A stretch of DNA of 64,000 nucleotides. Source: Acidobacteriota bacterium. Its GTDB lineage: Bacteria > Acidobacteriota > UBA890 > WLXD01. The notes under the pieces were generated by a model. It worked only from the letters and a program-made list of their open reading frames with translations. It did not search any database and was not told the DNA's origin. Below are positions 34,538-43,809 of this stretch, piece after piece. Position 1 is the first letter of the stretch. Each line of letters opens with the position of its first letter. The stretch spans positions 186,001 to 250,000 of the forward strand of contig WLXD01000004.1 in the NCBI GenBank assembly GCA_012103255.1. Reading direction: 5' to 3'. The position numbers were made by a program, and so were the translations under genes.

Positions 34538-36214
34538 GTGGTCCTGCACGAGCTGCTGACGGGCGAGCTAGCGGTCGACATCAGCGACAAATCGCTGCCC
34601 GAGGCGGCACGGATGATCCAGGAGGATGACCCGGCGCGGCTGTCCTCGGTGAACCGCAGTTTTCGCGGCGACATCGAAACGATCGTCGGCAAGGCGCTCG
34701 CCAAGGACCGCGACCGCCGCTACCAGACCGTAACTGAGCTGGCAGCCGATCTCCGGCGCCACCTCGCCGACGAACCGATTGCGGCCCGGCCCCCAAGCAC
34801 CTGGTACCAGCTCGCGAAGTTCTCGCGTCGCAACCGTGCCCTTGTTGGCGGCGTCGCGATCGCCTTCGTTGCTCTGGTCGCGGGCCTGGCGGGTACCGCC
34901 TACGGGCTGATCCAGGCACGTGAGGCGCGGAACCTGGCCCAGGACGAGGCCACGGCCGCGGGGCAGGTCGTCGACTTTCTGGGCGAACTCCTCGGAGGTG
35001 CGGATCCCTATGCGTCCGACGGGGCCGGCCCTACTGTGCGCGAGGTTCTCGAACGTGGCGCGCAGCGGATCGAGAGCCTCGACAGTGAGCCGGGTGTCCA
35101 GCTCCGGCTGCTGGAGGTCATGGGAGTGGCCTACAAGAACATCGGCCAGTATGAAAGCGCGGAGCGGCTCGTGGAACGGGCGGCGCGGCTACATGAGGAT
35201 CTCGACAGCGAGACCGGCGTCGATGCGATCAAGCTCCGCGCGACGCTTGCGCGGATCTATGACGCCCAGGGGCGCCTGGACGAAGCCGACGTTACGGCCC
35301 GCCAGGCACTTGCGGAGATCGAGGTTCACCCTGACGCGCTGCCGTTCGACGTCGCCTACGTTGCCAGCTACCTGGCGCAGGTACAGATCGAGCAAGCGAA
35401 ATGGGGCGAGGCCGAAGCGTTGCTGACCGCGACCGTCACGGACCTTGAGGAAGTCGAGAACTTCGCTCCGGAGCAGCTGTCGCTGGTCCTTTCGATCCGG
35501 GCCACAGCCCTCGCGCGTCAGCGCAGGTTCGACGAGGCGATCGAGGACGTGCGCAGGGCGCTGGATCTACGCGCGACGGTCGAATCCGAGCCGACGCTCC
35601 AAACCGCCGTTCTCTACTCGGATCTCGGTGCGATCCTGGCGCAGTCGGGCCGCCTCGAAGAGGCTGCTCCGATACTCCAGCGCTCCCTGGAGATCCACGA
35701 ACTGTTTCTCGATCCCGACCACCCCCGCTTCGCCACCTCGCTGCATAACCTCGGCTCCATCAATCTCGACCTGGGCAACCACGAAGTGGCGCAGGATTAC
35801 CTGACCCGTGCCGTGGCCGTGCGCGAACAGGTCTACGGCCCGGACCATCCCGCGGTCACGTCTTCGCTGAACAACCTCGCCAAGATCCACCTCGACGAGG
35901 GTCGCTACGCGGAGGCTGTGCCGTTGTACCAGCGCTCCGCCCGCATCCGTGAGGCGGCGCTGGGGCCTCTGCATCCCGCGCTGGCCTCGACCTTCCATGC
36001 CATGGGCGATCTGCATCGCCTGTGGAAGCGTCACGAGACCTCGGCCTTCTACTACGAGCGCGCCATCGCAATTCAGGAAGCCAACGAAACCGCTGACCTG
36101 CCCTTCGCGCTGCAGTCCTACGGCGAAGTGCTGAGCGCCCTCGGACGCGACGCCGAAGCCGCCTCGGCCCTGACGCGCGCGCAGGACCTCCGAGTAGAAG
36201 AGGCTGACAGCTGA
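34538..36214 (+). CDS. kinase C-lobe, membrane helix and TPR domain (continuation after the amber codon)
   Basis: Continues the kinase gene in the same frame. The first part (ALGVVLHELLTGELAVD) completes the C-lobe, followed by one membrane helix (VGGVAIAFVALVAGLAGTAYG) and at least seven TPRs of the NB-ARC-associated type (AVAVREQVYGPDHPAVTSSL, LYQRSARIREAALGPLHPAL and others). The TPR half faces the periplasm and probably binds proteins. The valid GTG near its start may not be a real start codon; the fragment is probably not translated alone. Ends TGA. Confidence 0.8.
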   Translation: MVLHELLTGELAVDISDKSLPEAARMIQEDDPARLSSVNRSFRGDIETIVGKALAKDRDRRYQTVTELAADLRRHLADEPIAARPPSTWYQLAKFSRRNRALVGGVAIAFVALVAGLAGTAYGLIQAREARNLAQDEATAAGQVVDFLGELLGGADPYASDGAGPTVREVLERGAQRIESLDSEPGVQLRLLEVMGVAYKNIGQYESAERLVERAARLHEDLDSETGVDAIKLRATLARIYDAQGRLDEADVTARQALAEIEVHPDALPFDVAYVASYLAQVQIEQAKWGEAEALLTATVTDLEEVENFAPEQLSLVLSIRATALARQRRFDEAIEDVRRALDLRATVESEPTLQTAVLYSDLGAILAQSGRLEEAAPILQRSLEIHELFLDPDHPRFATSLHNLGSINLDLGNHEVAQDYLTRAVAVREQVYGPDHPAVTSSLNNLAKIHLDEGRYAEAVPLYQRSARIREAALGPLHPALASTFHAMGDLHRLWKRHETSAFYYERAIAIQEANETADLPFALQSYGEVLSALGRDAEAASALTRAQDLRVEEADS

Positions 36215-36252
36215 CGAAGAAAACGGCCTGAGCGCGGTACCTGTGATGCCGC

Positions 36253-37074
36253 CTAGAAGGCGTCGGTATCGCCGACGGAAGGAAAGTGGCCGTCGACGCT
36301 TGTGTACACCTTGATCAGCGACGTTTGCGTATCAGTCACGGTGAGAGTGGCCTCTACGTCCGTCAGACCGGCAGCGAAGACCCAGAAGTTATTGAAACCG
36401 GACACGTTGGTCTTGTCGAGGACCCGGACCACCATCGAGACGTTCTCCGGATTGAAGAACCAAAACGTGCCGGAATCGGGTGCGGTCGGGAGCGCCATGG
36501 CGCTGCGCGTCTTCTCGAAGTCCTCCCAGTCCACCTCGACCTGAAACCGGCTGTTGGGTCCCAGGCAAAGGGCTGTCTCGCTGGGTTGGCACCCAGAACT
36601 CGGATCGAACGGTTGCACGCTGACAATCACCTGGCCATTCGAATCCCAAGGATTCCGGGATCCGCCCCGGCCCATGGGCTGAGTCTGGAAGAAATTGCAT
36701 CCGTTGGTCTGGTCCAACACCTGGGTATCGATACCGAAGCCGCGATCTAGCTTGAGCTGTCCGGAGGTGGTGACATTCGGCGTCCCGAAGCAGGTACCGT
36801 CGACCCGAACCTTCCCCTTGACCGGCTTCAGCCCGGCCAGCACGGGCGACACCGGGCTGAAGTTGATGAGCGTTGTGACGACGAACGCTTCTGCGGTGGT
36901 CGGCACCGGGACGCCGGCCGGCGGGAAGGCGATCTGGCGGAGCGTCGCGCCCGCGTCGATCGGGAAGGACCTGAAGGTGACGGTGGCGGGATCGTCGCCG
37001 GCGGCTATCCCTGAGGTGACAATCGCCACGCCGGTGGCGAGCGCAAGCAGACGGGAGCTACGCGATGGGAACAC
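36253..37074 (-). CDS. exported protein with acidobacterial-type FFNP beta domain
   Basis: 273 residues. A signal peptide (RLLALATGVAIVTSGIAAG) precedes a beta-rich domain. The C-terminal half (RFQVEVDWEDFEKTRSA, SGTFWFFNPENVSMVVRVLD, NNFWVFAAGLTDVEATLTV, TDTQTSLIKVY) belongs to a beta-sandwich found in many Acidobacteriota exported proteins; I know no biochemical role. Two Cys pairs may form disulfides. Convergent with the kinase-TPR gene; its TAG lies about 40 bases from that gene's stop. Confidence 0.75.
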   Translation of the reverse strand: MFPSRSSRLLALATGVAIVTSGIAAGDDPATVTFRSFPIDAGATLRQIAFPPAGVPVPTTAEAFVVTTLINFSPVSPVLAGLKPVKGKVRVDGTCFGTPNVTTSGQLKLDRGFGIDTQVLDQTNGCNFFQTQPMGRGGSRNPWDSNGQVIVSVQPFDPSSGCQPSETALCLGPNSRFQVEVDWEDFEKTRSAMALPTAPDSGTFWFFNPENVSMVVRVLDKTNVSGFNNFWVFAAGLTDVEATLTVTDTQTSLIKVYTSVDGHFPSVGDTDAF

Positions 37075-37265
37075 GGCGAACCTCTCGGGGGAAGTGAGAT
37101 GGCCGCGAGGCTAGCACTCCCGCGACGGTTCTGGGGCGGCCTGAGCCCGGCTAGGGCGCCGGCCACGCAACAAGCGCTGCGCCGGATCCGGGCCGTTCGG
37201 CCGAGACCGGCGTGCTCGACGAGGTACACCGCCCCTCATCGGAGGCCGCTTCCATAGGCGGGAGT

Positions 37266-37281
37266 ACGCGCGCAAGCGCGT
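37266..37281 (+). promoter_or_regulatory. 6-bp hairpin with GCAA tetraloop upstream of the dipeptidase
   Basis: acgcgc-GCAA-gcgcgt forms a perfect 6-base stem with a stable GNRA loop, 52 bases before the probable ATG. May be a leader structure; the low complexity of the arms makes chance occurrence possible. Confidence 0.25.
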
Positions 37282-37333
37282 GCACTACGACGTGGCTGGC
37301 TCAGCGCTTTCCGAAGGCGTAGCCTCCGTAGTC

Positions 37334-38020
37334 ATGAACGACCGCGGGCGCGCCAGCGAGCTGCACGAGCAGGCCATCGTCATCGATGGTCACTGCGACA
37401 TCCTCATCCCGGTGACCGAGGGGAAGATGCAGCTGAATGAGCGCGTCGAGGTTCCCGGGCTCGACTGGGAGGGGCCTCCGGGTCTGGAGAACTCGCCTCT
37501 CGTGCAATTCGGCCTCGGTGAGCACACGGCGTGGTTCGGCTGTATGGGGCAATACGACATCCCGCGTTGGCGCGAGGGCGGGATCACGGCGCAGCTGTGC
37601 GCGATCTACCTGGACGACGATTGGCTCAACGACCCGTTCCGCCGCGGCATGGAGATGGTCTGGAACCTGCACGACCAGATCGCCCGCAACGCGGAACTGG
37701 TTCTGGCAACGACCGTCCGCGAGATTCGTCAGGCTAAGGCCGACGGCAAGATCGCTGGTGTTGACCTTCGAAGGTTGCGAGGCGCTCGGTACGGATCCTC
37801 GCCTCCTGGATCTGTACTACGAGCTCGGACTACGCTCGGCCAGCCTTACCCACACGCGACGCAACGCGTTCGCGGACGGCTGTTGGGCCGCAGACAAGCA
37901 GGGCGGCCTCACCTCACTCGGTCGTCACGTCGTGGAGCGACTGGACCAGCTACGGATTGTCATCGACCTGGTCCACATCGGCGAAGTCGGTTTCTGGGAG
38001 ATCCTCGAACTGACGGATAA
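37334..38020 (+). CDS. M19 (renal dipeptidase-like), N-terminal part of a frameshifted gene
   Basis: Membrane dipeptidase family, which cleaves dipeptides with a two-zinc barrel. AIVIDGHCDILIPVTEGKMQ provides the first metal ligands (HxD). The reading is homologous through IRQAKADGKIAG at about 37759 and then becomes nonsense while the +1 frame continues LTFEGCEALGTDP. The ATG at 37334 is preferred to a GTG 18 codons upstream because the family starts near there. The remaining codons up to the stop are not protein-like. Two bases appear to be missing in the ggtgtt stretch. Confidence 0.8.
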   Translation: MNDRGRASELHEQAIVIDGHCDILIPVTEGKMQLNERVEVPGLDWEGPPGLENSPLVQFGLGEHTAWFGCMGQYDIPRWREGGITAQLCAIYLDDDWLNDPFRRGMEMVWNLHDQIARNAELVLATTVREIRQAKADGKIAGVDLRRLRGARYGSSPPGSVLRARTTLGQPYPHATQRVRGRLLGRRQAGRPHLTRSSRRGATGPATDCHRPGPHRRSRFLGDPRTDG

Positions 38021-38435
38021 CCCCGTGATCCTGTCGCACAGCACGCCGACGATGTTCCCGGACACTTCGGCGGCCTCGCAGGATCTGGTGGGCGGCAAGT
38101 TGCCGCGCCCGCGTCTCGAGCTACCTCGCGATCGCGCAATGCTGGAGGCTCTTGCAGCGAACGGCGGCGTTCTCGGCTTGATCCACCTGGCACATCGGGA
38201 TGTCGAGAGCGTCGTGCGCGATATCGAGACGGCGATCGAGGTGATGGGGCCCGACCACGTCGGCCTCGGCAGCGATCACTACGGGCTCGAGTTGGCGCCG
38301 CCCGGTCTCGAAAACATCTCGAAGGTCCCGCGACTGACCGAAGCGCTCGCCTCGCGTGGTCACTCGGACGAGACGATCCTGAAGTTCCTCGGAGGCAACT
38401 ACCTCCGGGTGTTCGAGCAAGTCTGGCAAGAGTAG
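37758..38435 (+). CDS. M19 dipeptidase, C-terminal part of a frameshifted gene
   Basis: Continues the dipeptidase in the next frame from about LTFEGCEALG: the bridging Glu in TFEG, the His of IVIDLVHIGEVGFWEI, SHSTP and VGLGSDHYGLE are family metal and substrate positions. The expected full protein is about 367 residues. GTG at 37758 is the first possible start, but it lies in the middle of the barrel and is not a natural beginning. Ends TAG. Confidence 0.8.
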   Translation: MLTFEGCEALGTDPRLLDLYYELGLRSASLTHTRRNAFADGCWAADKQGGLTSLGRHVVERLDQLRIVIDLVHIGEVGFWEILELTDNPVILSHSTPTMFPDTSAASQDLVGGKLPRPRLELPRDRAMLEALAANGGVLGLIHLAHRDVESVVRDIETAIEVMGPDHVGLGSDHYGLELAPPGLENISKVPRLTEALASRGHSDETILKFLGGNYLRVFEQVWQE

Positions 38436-38524
38436 CGAGGCTACGCGAGGTCAAGTCATTTGCACCCAGGTTGGCGCCTGCTAAGGTGGCGCCGTCCTGC
38501 TCGCGCAATCCCGAGGTACACCCC

Positions 38525-38995
38525 ATGCCGATGTTGTCTGTCACCCTCGCCTTCCTGTTGCCCTGGCTTGCCGCCGAGGCGTTGACGACTCCGCCGCAGC
38601 AGTCGATGGCCGAGTGGCGCCGTATCGCTCAGCCCGCGATCGCGGAAGTATGGAAAGAGATGAAGGCAGAAGCTGGGTTCGGTTACGCGGGTGAAATGGT
38701 GGTTGGCAGCCTGGAAGAAGGCGACGACGAGTACTTCGAATTCGACTTCGTCGGCCATCGGGAATACCTCATCGTCGGCGTGTGCGACGGCGACTGCTCG
38801 GACCTCGACCTGCTGCTGTATGACCGCGACGACAACGTCGTGCTGCAAGACATCGAAATGGATGACTACCCGGTTCTGGTCAGCCCTTCGGGACGCTCCG
38901 GGGTGCACTACATCGAGGCCGCCATGCCGAGTTGCAGCGTCGAGCCCTGCTACTACGCCGTGCAGGTGTTTCATCGGTACGTAGGCACACGCTGA
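38525..38995 (+). CDS. small exported protein, unknown
   Basis: 156 residues. Signal peptide (MPMLSVTLAFLLPWLAAEA) then a helical stretch and a beta-rich region with acidic clusters (LEEGDDEYFEFDF, CDGDCSDLDLLLYDRDDN) that resembles PPC-type or calcium-binding secreted domains; VSPSGRSGVHYIEAAMPSC fits that idea. Two Cys pairs are likely disulfide-bonded. The ATG at 38525 starts the signal sequence. Family not established. Confidence 0.7.
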   Translation: MPMLSVTLAFLLPWLAAEALTTPPQQSMAEWRRIAQPAIAEVWKEMKAEAGFGYAGEMVVGSLEEGDDEYFEFDFVGHREYLIVGVCDGDCSDLDLLLYDRDDNVVLQDIEMDDYPVLVSPSGRSGVHYIEAAMPSCSVEPCYYAVQVFHRYVGTR

Positions 38996-39140
38996 ACCCG
39001 TCTCCACGTCGCCGCGGTGTTCGAGATCCGAATGCCCTATGATTCGGTCTCGGCGCCCCTCCGCCTGTTCTGCACCGGTCGTTGGATCCGCGGGCGTCGA
39101 ACTCGGGCCACGACCGACCCAGTCGTCTCGAGGTCCTGTC

Positions 39141-42100
39141 ATGAGAAAGCCGGTCGCCCTCTTCGCGGTCCTGTTCGTCCTGTTCGCCGCCAGTCCCGTG
39201 TGGGCGCAGCAGACCTCGCTCAATGACGCCGGCCTATCCGGCCTGTCACTGCGGCCGATCGGCCCGGCGCTGAACAGCGGCCGGATCGCCGACATCAAGA
39301 TCCACCCGCACGACGAGAGCATCATGTACGTCGCGGTGGGTTCGGGCGGCGTGTGGAAGACGACCAACGCGGGGACCACGTGGACCCCGATCTTCGACGA
39401 CCAAGGCTCGTACAGCATCGGGTCGCTGGCCATCGACCCGAGCGCTCCGGACACTATCTGGGTGGGAACCGGCGAGAACGTGGGCGGGCGACATGTCGCC
39501 TACGGTGACGGGATCTACAAGAGCACCGACGGCGGACGCACGTGGCGAAACATGGGCCTCGAAGAATCGGAGCATCTGTCGACCATCGTCGTGCATCCGG
39601 AAAACTCGGACATCGTGTGGGTAGCTGCTCAGGGGCCCCTCTGGAGCTCCGGCGGCCAGCGCGGGCTCTACTACACAGGCGACGGCGGCGAGACCTGGCA
39701 TCAGGCGCTGGGCAACTCGGAGTGGACGGGCGCCACGGACGTCGTCATCGATCCGCGCAACCCCGACCGCATCTACGCCGCCACCTGGGACCGGCACCGC
39801 ACCGTCGCGGCCCTCATGGGCGGTGGCCCCGGATCCGGGATCTGGAAGAGCGAAGACGGCGGCGAGAGCTGGGAGCAGCTCACCACCGGGCTGCCGGGAG
39901 GCGAACTGGGCAAAATCGCGCTCGCGATCTCGCCGCAACAGTCAGACATCGTCTACGCGACCATCGAGACGATCCGCCGCGAGGGCGGTGTGTGGATGTC
40001 TGAGAACCAGGGCGAGTCCTGGCGCAAGATGTCCGACGCGGTGTCCGGCGGAACAGGCCCGCACTACTACCAGGAACTGTTCGTCTCTCCCCATCAGTTC
40101 GGGCGACTGTTCCTCGTCAGCGCCAGGACCCTGGTCACTGACGACCACTTCGCGACCTACTACGGGCTCAACAATCGCGACAAGCACGGCGACGATCACG
40201 CTATCGCGTTCCGCCCGAGCGACCCCGACTACGTGCTCGTCGGATCCGACGGTGGGCTGTACGAGTCGTTTGATGGCATGGAGACCTGGAGGTACATGGC
40301 CAACCTCCCGGTGATGCAGTACTACAAGGTCGCGGCGGACGACTCCGGGCCGTTCTACAACGTCTACGGCGGCACCCAGGACAACGGCTCCAACGGCGGG
40401 CCGATCCGTACCGCGAACAGCTACGGGATCCGTAACCAGGACTGGTTCACGGTGCTCGGCGCCGACGGCCAGGACCAGGCGGTGGAGCCTGGCAACCCAA
40501 ACATCCACTACGGCGAGTTTCAGCAGGGCGTTATGTGGCGCACCGACCGCACCACGGGCGAGGCCGTCTTCATTCAGCCGCAGGCCCGCGAAGGCGAGCC
40601 CCACGAGCGCTTCAACTGGGACGCGCCCATCGAGGTGAGCTTCCACCAGCCAACGCGTGTCCTGACCGGGTCTTACCGGGTCTGGAGAAGCGACAACCGA
40701 GGCGACAGCTGGACGCCCATCTCCGGGGATCTGACCCGGAGTCAGGAACGAGTCGAGCTGCCCATCAGAGGTCGGCAACAGAGTTGGGATGGTGCCTGGG
40801 ACGTGGGGGCCATGTCGAACTACAACACCATCACTTCCATCGGCGAGAGCCCGCTCGACGAGAACGTGATCTGGGCCGGGACCGATGACGGCCTGCTGTC
40901 GGTCACCGAGGACGGCGGCGACAACTGGCGCCGCGTCGAGGTGAGCGAGGCTGGGGTGCCGGAGCTGGCGTTCGTTAACGACATCAAGGCCAGCCACCAC
41001 GATCGCGACACCGTGTTCGTCGCGCTCGACAACCACAAATACGGCGACTTCGCGCCGTATCTGGTGAAGAGCGTGGATGGTGGGCAGACGTGGACGTCCA
41101 TCGCCGGGAACCTGCCGGAACGGCATCTCGTGTGGCGCGTCGTGCAGGACCATGTCGACCCGGACCTGCTCTTTGCAGCCACCGAGTTCGGTGTCTTCTT
41201 CACCGTCGACGGCGGCGGGACCTGGACCGAGCTGCCCGGAGCGCCGACGATCTCGTTCCGCGACATCGTGATTCAGCGTGAGCAGGAGGATGTCGTGGCG
41301 GCGTCGTTCGGACGCGGGATGTTCGTGCTCGACGACTACACGCCGCTGCGCGAGGGCGCCGCGGGCCTCGAGGCCGAGGCCATGCTCTTCGATACACGCC
41401 CGGCGCTCTGGTACATGCCGAAGCGCGTCCAACACTCCCAGGGTTCCAACCAGTGGACAGCTGACAACCCGCCGTTCGGCGCGGTGTTCACGTACTGGCT
41501 ACGGGACTCGTACGCGTCGCTGGAGAGCCAGCGGAAGCGCGCGGAGGGCGAGATCGCCGAGGACCAGGACGTGGATTTCCCCGGCTGGGATGCCCTGGAA
41601 GCCGAGATGCGTGAGCAGCCGCCGGTGGTCCAGGTCGTGATCCGCGACCGGAACGGCACGGTGATCAACCGCGTCGACGGCCCGACTTCGGCGGGCGTCC
41701 ATCGTGTCGCATGGGACTTCCAGTACTCCTCCGACGCCATGATCGGACTCGGGGGCGGCGGCTTCGGGGGCGGAGGTTTCCTCGCTCTTCCCGACACCTA
41801 CACGGCGAGCCTGATCAAGATCGAGCAGGGCGTCGTCACTGAACTTGCCGATCCGGTCGAGTTCGCGGTCGAGTCGCTGGTGGACGGCGCGCTGGAGCGC
41901 GTCTCGGCTGACGTGGTCATCGCGTTCCGGCAGGTCGTCACGGACTTCGCCAACGATCTGACCGAGACCAACAATCTGCTCACGGCGCAGATGGAACGCG
42001 TCGAGGCGATGCAGACGGCCCTGAGCCGGGCGGACTCGCTGGCCCCTGAGTTGAGCGAACGGCTCTATCAGGCCGGCCTCGACTTACTCGAAATCCGCGA

Positions 42101-42353
42101 GCAGATGCAGGGCAGCGAGGCCAGAGGTGAGATCGGTGAGCGGAACCCGCCGACTCCGTCGAGCCGGTTGTTCGTGGGCTACCGAGGATTGGGCACGATG
42201 TACGGCCCCACCGAGATGCACCGGCAGTCGATCGAGGTTGGCAAAGCCGAACTGGCACCCATTCGTGCGGAGATCGAGCGCTACGCTAGCGATGTGGTCC
42301 CGTCCCTCGAGCAGGCACTCCAGGCCGCGGGCGCACCGCCCATCGAGCAGTAG
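39141..42353 (+). CDS. exported VPS10/sortilin-like propeller protein
   Basis: 1070 residues. Signal peptide (RKPVALFAVLFVLFAASPVW), then about 750 residues of a ten-bladed-type propeller with repeated BNR/Asp-box motifs: STDGGRTWRNM, GDGGETWHQAL, SEDGGESWEQL, SENQGESWRKM, EDGGDNWRRV, VDGGQTWTSI, VDGGGTWTEL. A C-terminal beta domain with a Gly-rich run and a final helical segment follows. These 'sortilin, Vps10p domain' proteins are common in Acidobacteriota; role in binding or hydrolysis is unproven. ATG at 39141 begins the signal peptide; the frame is open earlier but reads as nonsense. Paralogue at 58806. Confidence 0.9.
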   Translation: MRKPVALFAVLFVLFAASPVWAQQTSLNDAGLSGLSLRPIGPALNSGRIADIKIHPHDESIMYVAVGSGGVWKTTNAGTTWTPIFDDQGSYSIGSLAIDPSAPDTIWVGTGENVGGRHVAYGDGIYKSTDGGRTWRNMGLEESEHLSTIVVHPENSDIVWVAAQGPLWSSGGQRGLYYTGDGGETWHQALGNSEWTGATDVVIDPRNPDRIYAATWDRHRTVAALMGGGPGSGIWKSEDGGESWEQLTTGLPGGELGKIALAISPQQSDIVYATIETIRREGGVWMSENQGESWRKMSDAVSGGTGPHYYQELFVSPHQFGRLFLVSARTLVTDDHFATYYGLNNRDKHGDDHAIAFRPSDPDYVLVGSDGGLYESFDGMETWRYMANLPVMQYYKVAADDSGPFYNVYGGTQDNGSNGGPIRTANSYGIRNQDWFTVLGADGQDQAVEPGNPNIHYGEFQQGVMWRTDRTTGEAVFIQPQAREGEPHERFNWDAPIEVSFHQPTRVLTGSYRVWRSDNRGDSWTPISGDLTRSQERVELPIRGRQQSWDGAWDVGAMSNYNTITSIGESPLDENVIWAGTDDGLLSVTEDGGDNWRRVEVSEAGVPELAFVNDIKASHHDRDTVFVALDNHKYGDFAPYLVKSVDGGQTWTSIAGNLPERHLVWRVVQDHVDPDLLFAATEFGVFFTVDGGGTWTELPGAPTISFRDIVIQREQEDVVAASFGRGMFVLDDYTPLREGAAGLEAEAMLFDTRPALWYMPKRVQHSQGSNQWTADNPPFGAVFTYWLRDSYASLESQRKRAEGEIAEDQDVDFPGWDALEAEMREQPPVVQVVIRDRNGTVINRVDGPTSAGVHRVAWDFQYSSDAMIGLGGGGFGGGGFLALPDTYTASLIKIEQGVVTELADPVEFAVESLVDGALERVSADVVIAFRQVVTDFANDLTETNNLLTAQMERVEAMQTALSRADSLAPELSERLYQAGLDLLEIREQMQGSEARGEIGERNPPTPSSRLFVGYRGLGTMYGPTEMHRQSIEVGKAELAPIRAEIERYASDVVPSLEQALQAAGAPPIEQ

Positions 42354-42389
42354 GCCACCAGGCAAGCCAACCGAATCGGAGAAAAGGTC

Positions 42390-43742
42390 ATGACCCGACC
42401 CGTGCAGCGAACGGTGCGCATCGCGCTGTTGTTGACGATCCCGGTGTTTCTGGCGGCGGCCTGTAGCCCCTCGGTATCGCCGCCGGCAGCGCCGGTCGAC
42501 GTTCCGGTGTTCAGTGGTGACCCCTGGCCTGCGATCCGCGCGGAGCGCATCGACACCCTTCTGCCGGTGGCGATGAGTGACGCCGGTCTGGACGCATGGC
42601 TGACGATCTGCCGCGAGAACAACAACGACCCGATGGCCCGCCATATCGGTTGCGAGAACGCCGGCGGCTCGGCTGCCTTCATGTTCTTCCGAACCGATAC
42701 TGGCCTGACATCGGTGGCGATCTCACCGGCCGGCGAAGCCACCGCGCTGGCCGAGAAACAGATCATGGATGAGGTCGTGGAAATCGAGCGTGGCACAGGT
42801 CTGTGGGGTCAGGTGCAGACGCAGCTCGAACGCTTCGATCCCGCGCAGATCGGGATCAATACCGGGAACAGCCCGATCACGGATGGCGTGTCGCACACTC
42901 AGTACGCGGCCATGGCCGAGGGGCTGTCATCCGACTGGATGGCGCGTCTCGTGTCGTCCGAGTCGATGATCAACGCCTGGCTCGCCGTGAAACTGCCGGC
43001 CGAGGTGGACATCATGCGCCGCGCTGCCGCGCTCACCGCGCAGTGGGAAGTCGAGGCGTACGCAGCGGTAGTCGGCGGGGTCACCACGGATCGCGAGATC
43101 GCCGACTTTCTCGAGGCGAAGATGGCGGCCGCTGGTGTCGGCGACGGCTGGTCCCCCGAGCAGAACCCGGCGATCAACTCCGGCAAAGACCGCGGCCACT
43201 CCCACCCCACCGAGCGCGTGATCCAGCCCGGCGATTTCATCCAGACCGACTTCGGTATCAAGGTGCACGACATGTGGGTGACCGACATCCAGCGCTTCGC
43301 CTACGTGCTGGCGCCGGGTGAGACGGAAGCTCCGCCCGAGGCGCTTGCCCGATGGGAGGCAGCCGTGGCCGGCAACCGTGCCGCGTTCGGAGCTATGCGC
43401 CCCGGCGCCACCGGCGCCGACGTCGACCGCGCCCAACGCCAGGTCATGGAAGCCAACGGCTCGATCCCGGTCATGTGGGGCACCGGCCACCCCGTGGGCT
43501 ACTGGGCGCACGATAGCGGCCCGGCGCTCTCCGGCGGCCGTCCCGGCGCCACGCCTTCTGGCCGCCAAGCCCTCGAACTCCGAGCCGGCATGACCTTCGC
43601 CTTCGACGGCTTCCACTCCTGGCAGCTCGACGTCGTCGACACCAAGACGATCTCCGTGGAGGAGATGGTCGTGATCACCGAAAACGGCGCAGAGTGGCTG
43701 GTGGAACCGCAGCAGGACCTGATCCTGATCGAAAGCCGCTAG
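42390..43742 (+). CDS. M24-family (Xaa-Pro peptidase-like) lipoprotein
   Basis: 450 residues. Signal ends in a lipobox (FLAAAC), so it is probably a lipoprotein. An N-terminal creatinase-like domain is followed by the pita-bread peptidase: IQTDFGIKVHDMWVTDIQRF (Asp pair), GTGHPVGYWAHDSG (His) and ISVEEMVVITENG (last Glu). The penultimate ligand, usually Glu in TxEPG, is Asp in TFAFDGF. Metal binding may be altered but not lost. Ribosome site GGAGAAAAGG precedes the ATG. Lies between the VPS10-like and M42 genes, all in one direction. Confidence 0.85.
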   Translation: MTRPVQRTVRIALLLTIPVFLAAACSPSVSPPAAPVDVPVFSGDPWPAIRAERIDTLLPVAMSDAGLDAWLTICRENNNDPMARHIGCENAGGSAAFMFFRTDTGLTSVAISPAGEATALAEKQIMDEVVEIERGTGLWGQVQTQLERFDPAQIGINTGNSPITDGVSHTQYAAMAEGLSSDWMARLVSSESMINAWLAVKLPAEVDIMRRAAALTAQWEVEAYAAVVGGVTTDREIADFLEAKMAAAGVGDGWSPEQNPAINSGKDRGHSHPTERVIQPGDFIQTDFGIKVHDMWVTDIQRFAYVLAPGETEAPPEALARWEAAVAGNRAAFGAMRPGATGADVDRAQRQVMEANGSIPVMWGTGHPVGYWAHDSGPALSGGRPGATPSGRQALELRAGMTFAFDGFHSWQLDVVDTKTISVEEMVVITENGAEWLVEPQQDLILIESR

Positions 43743-43809
43743 CGTCCAGGGACGCGAAGCCCTCACCGTAGCGCCCGCGCAGGCGACCTACCCCGACCGA
43801 GGATGCGAC

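Noticed and set aside
39942-41435. 497-residue open frame antisense to the VPS10-like gene
   Set aside because: Shadow of the propeller codons; composition is Val/Arg/His-rich and no motif is visible.
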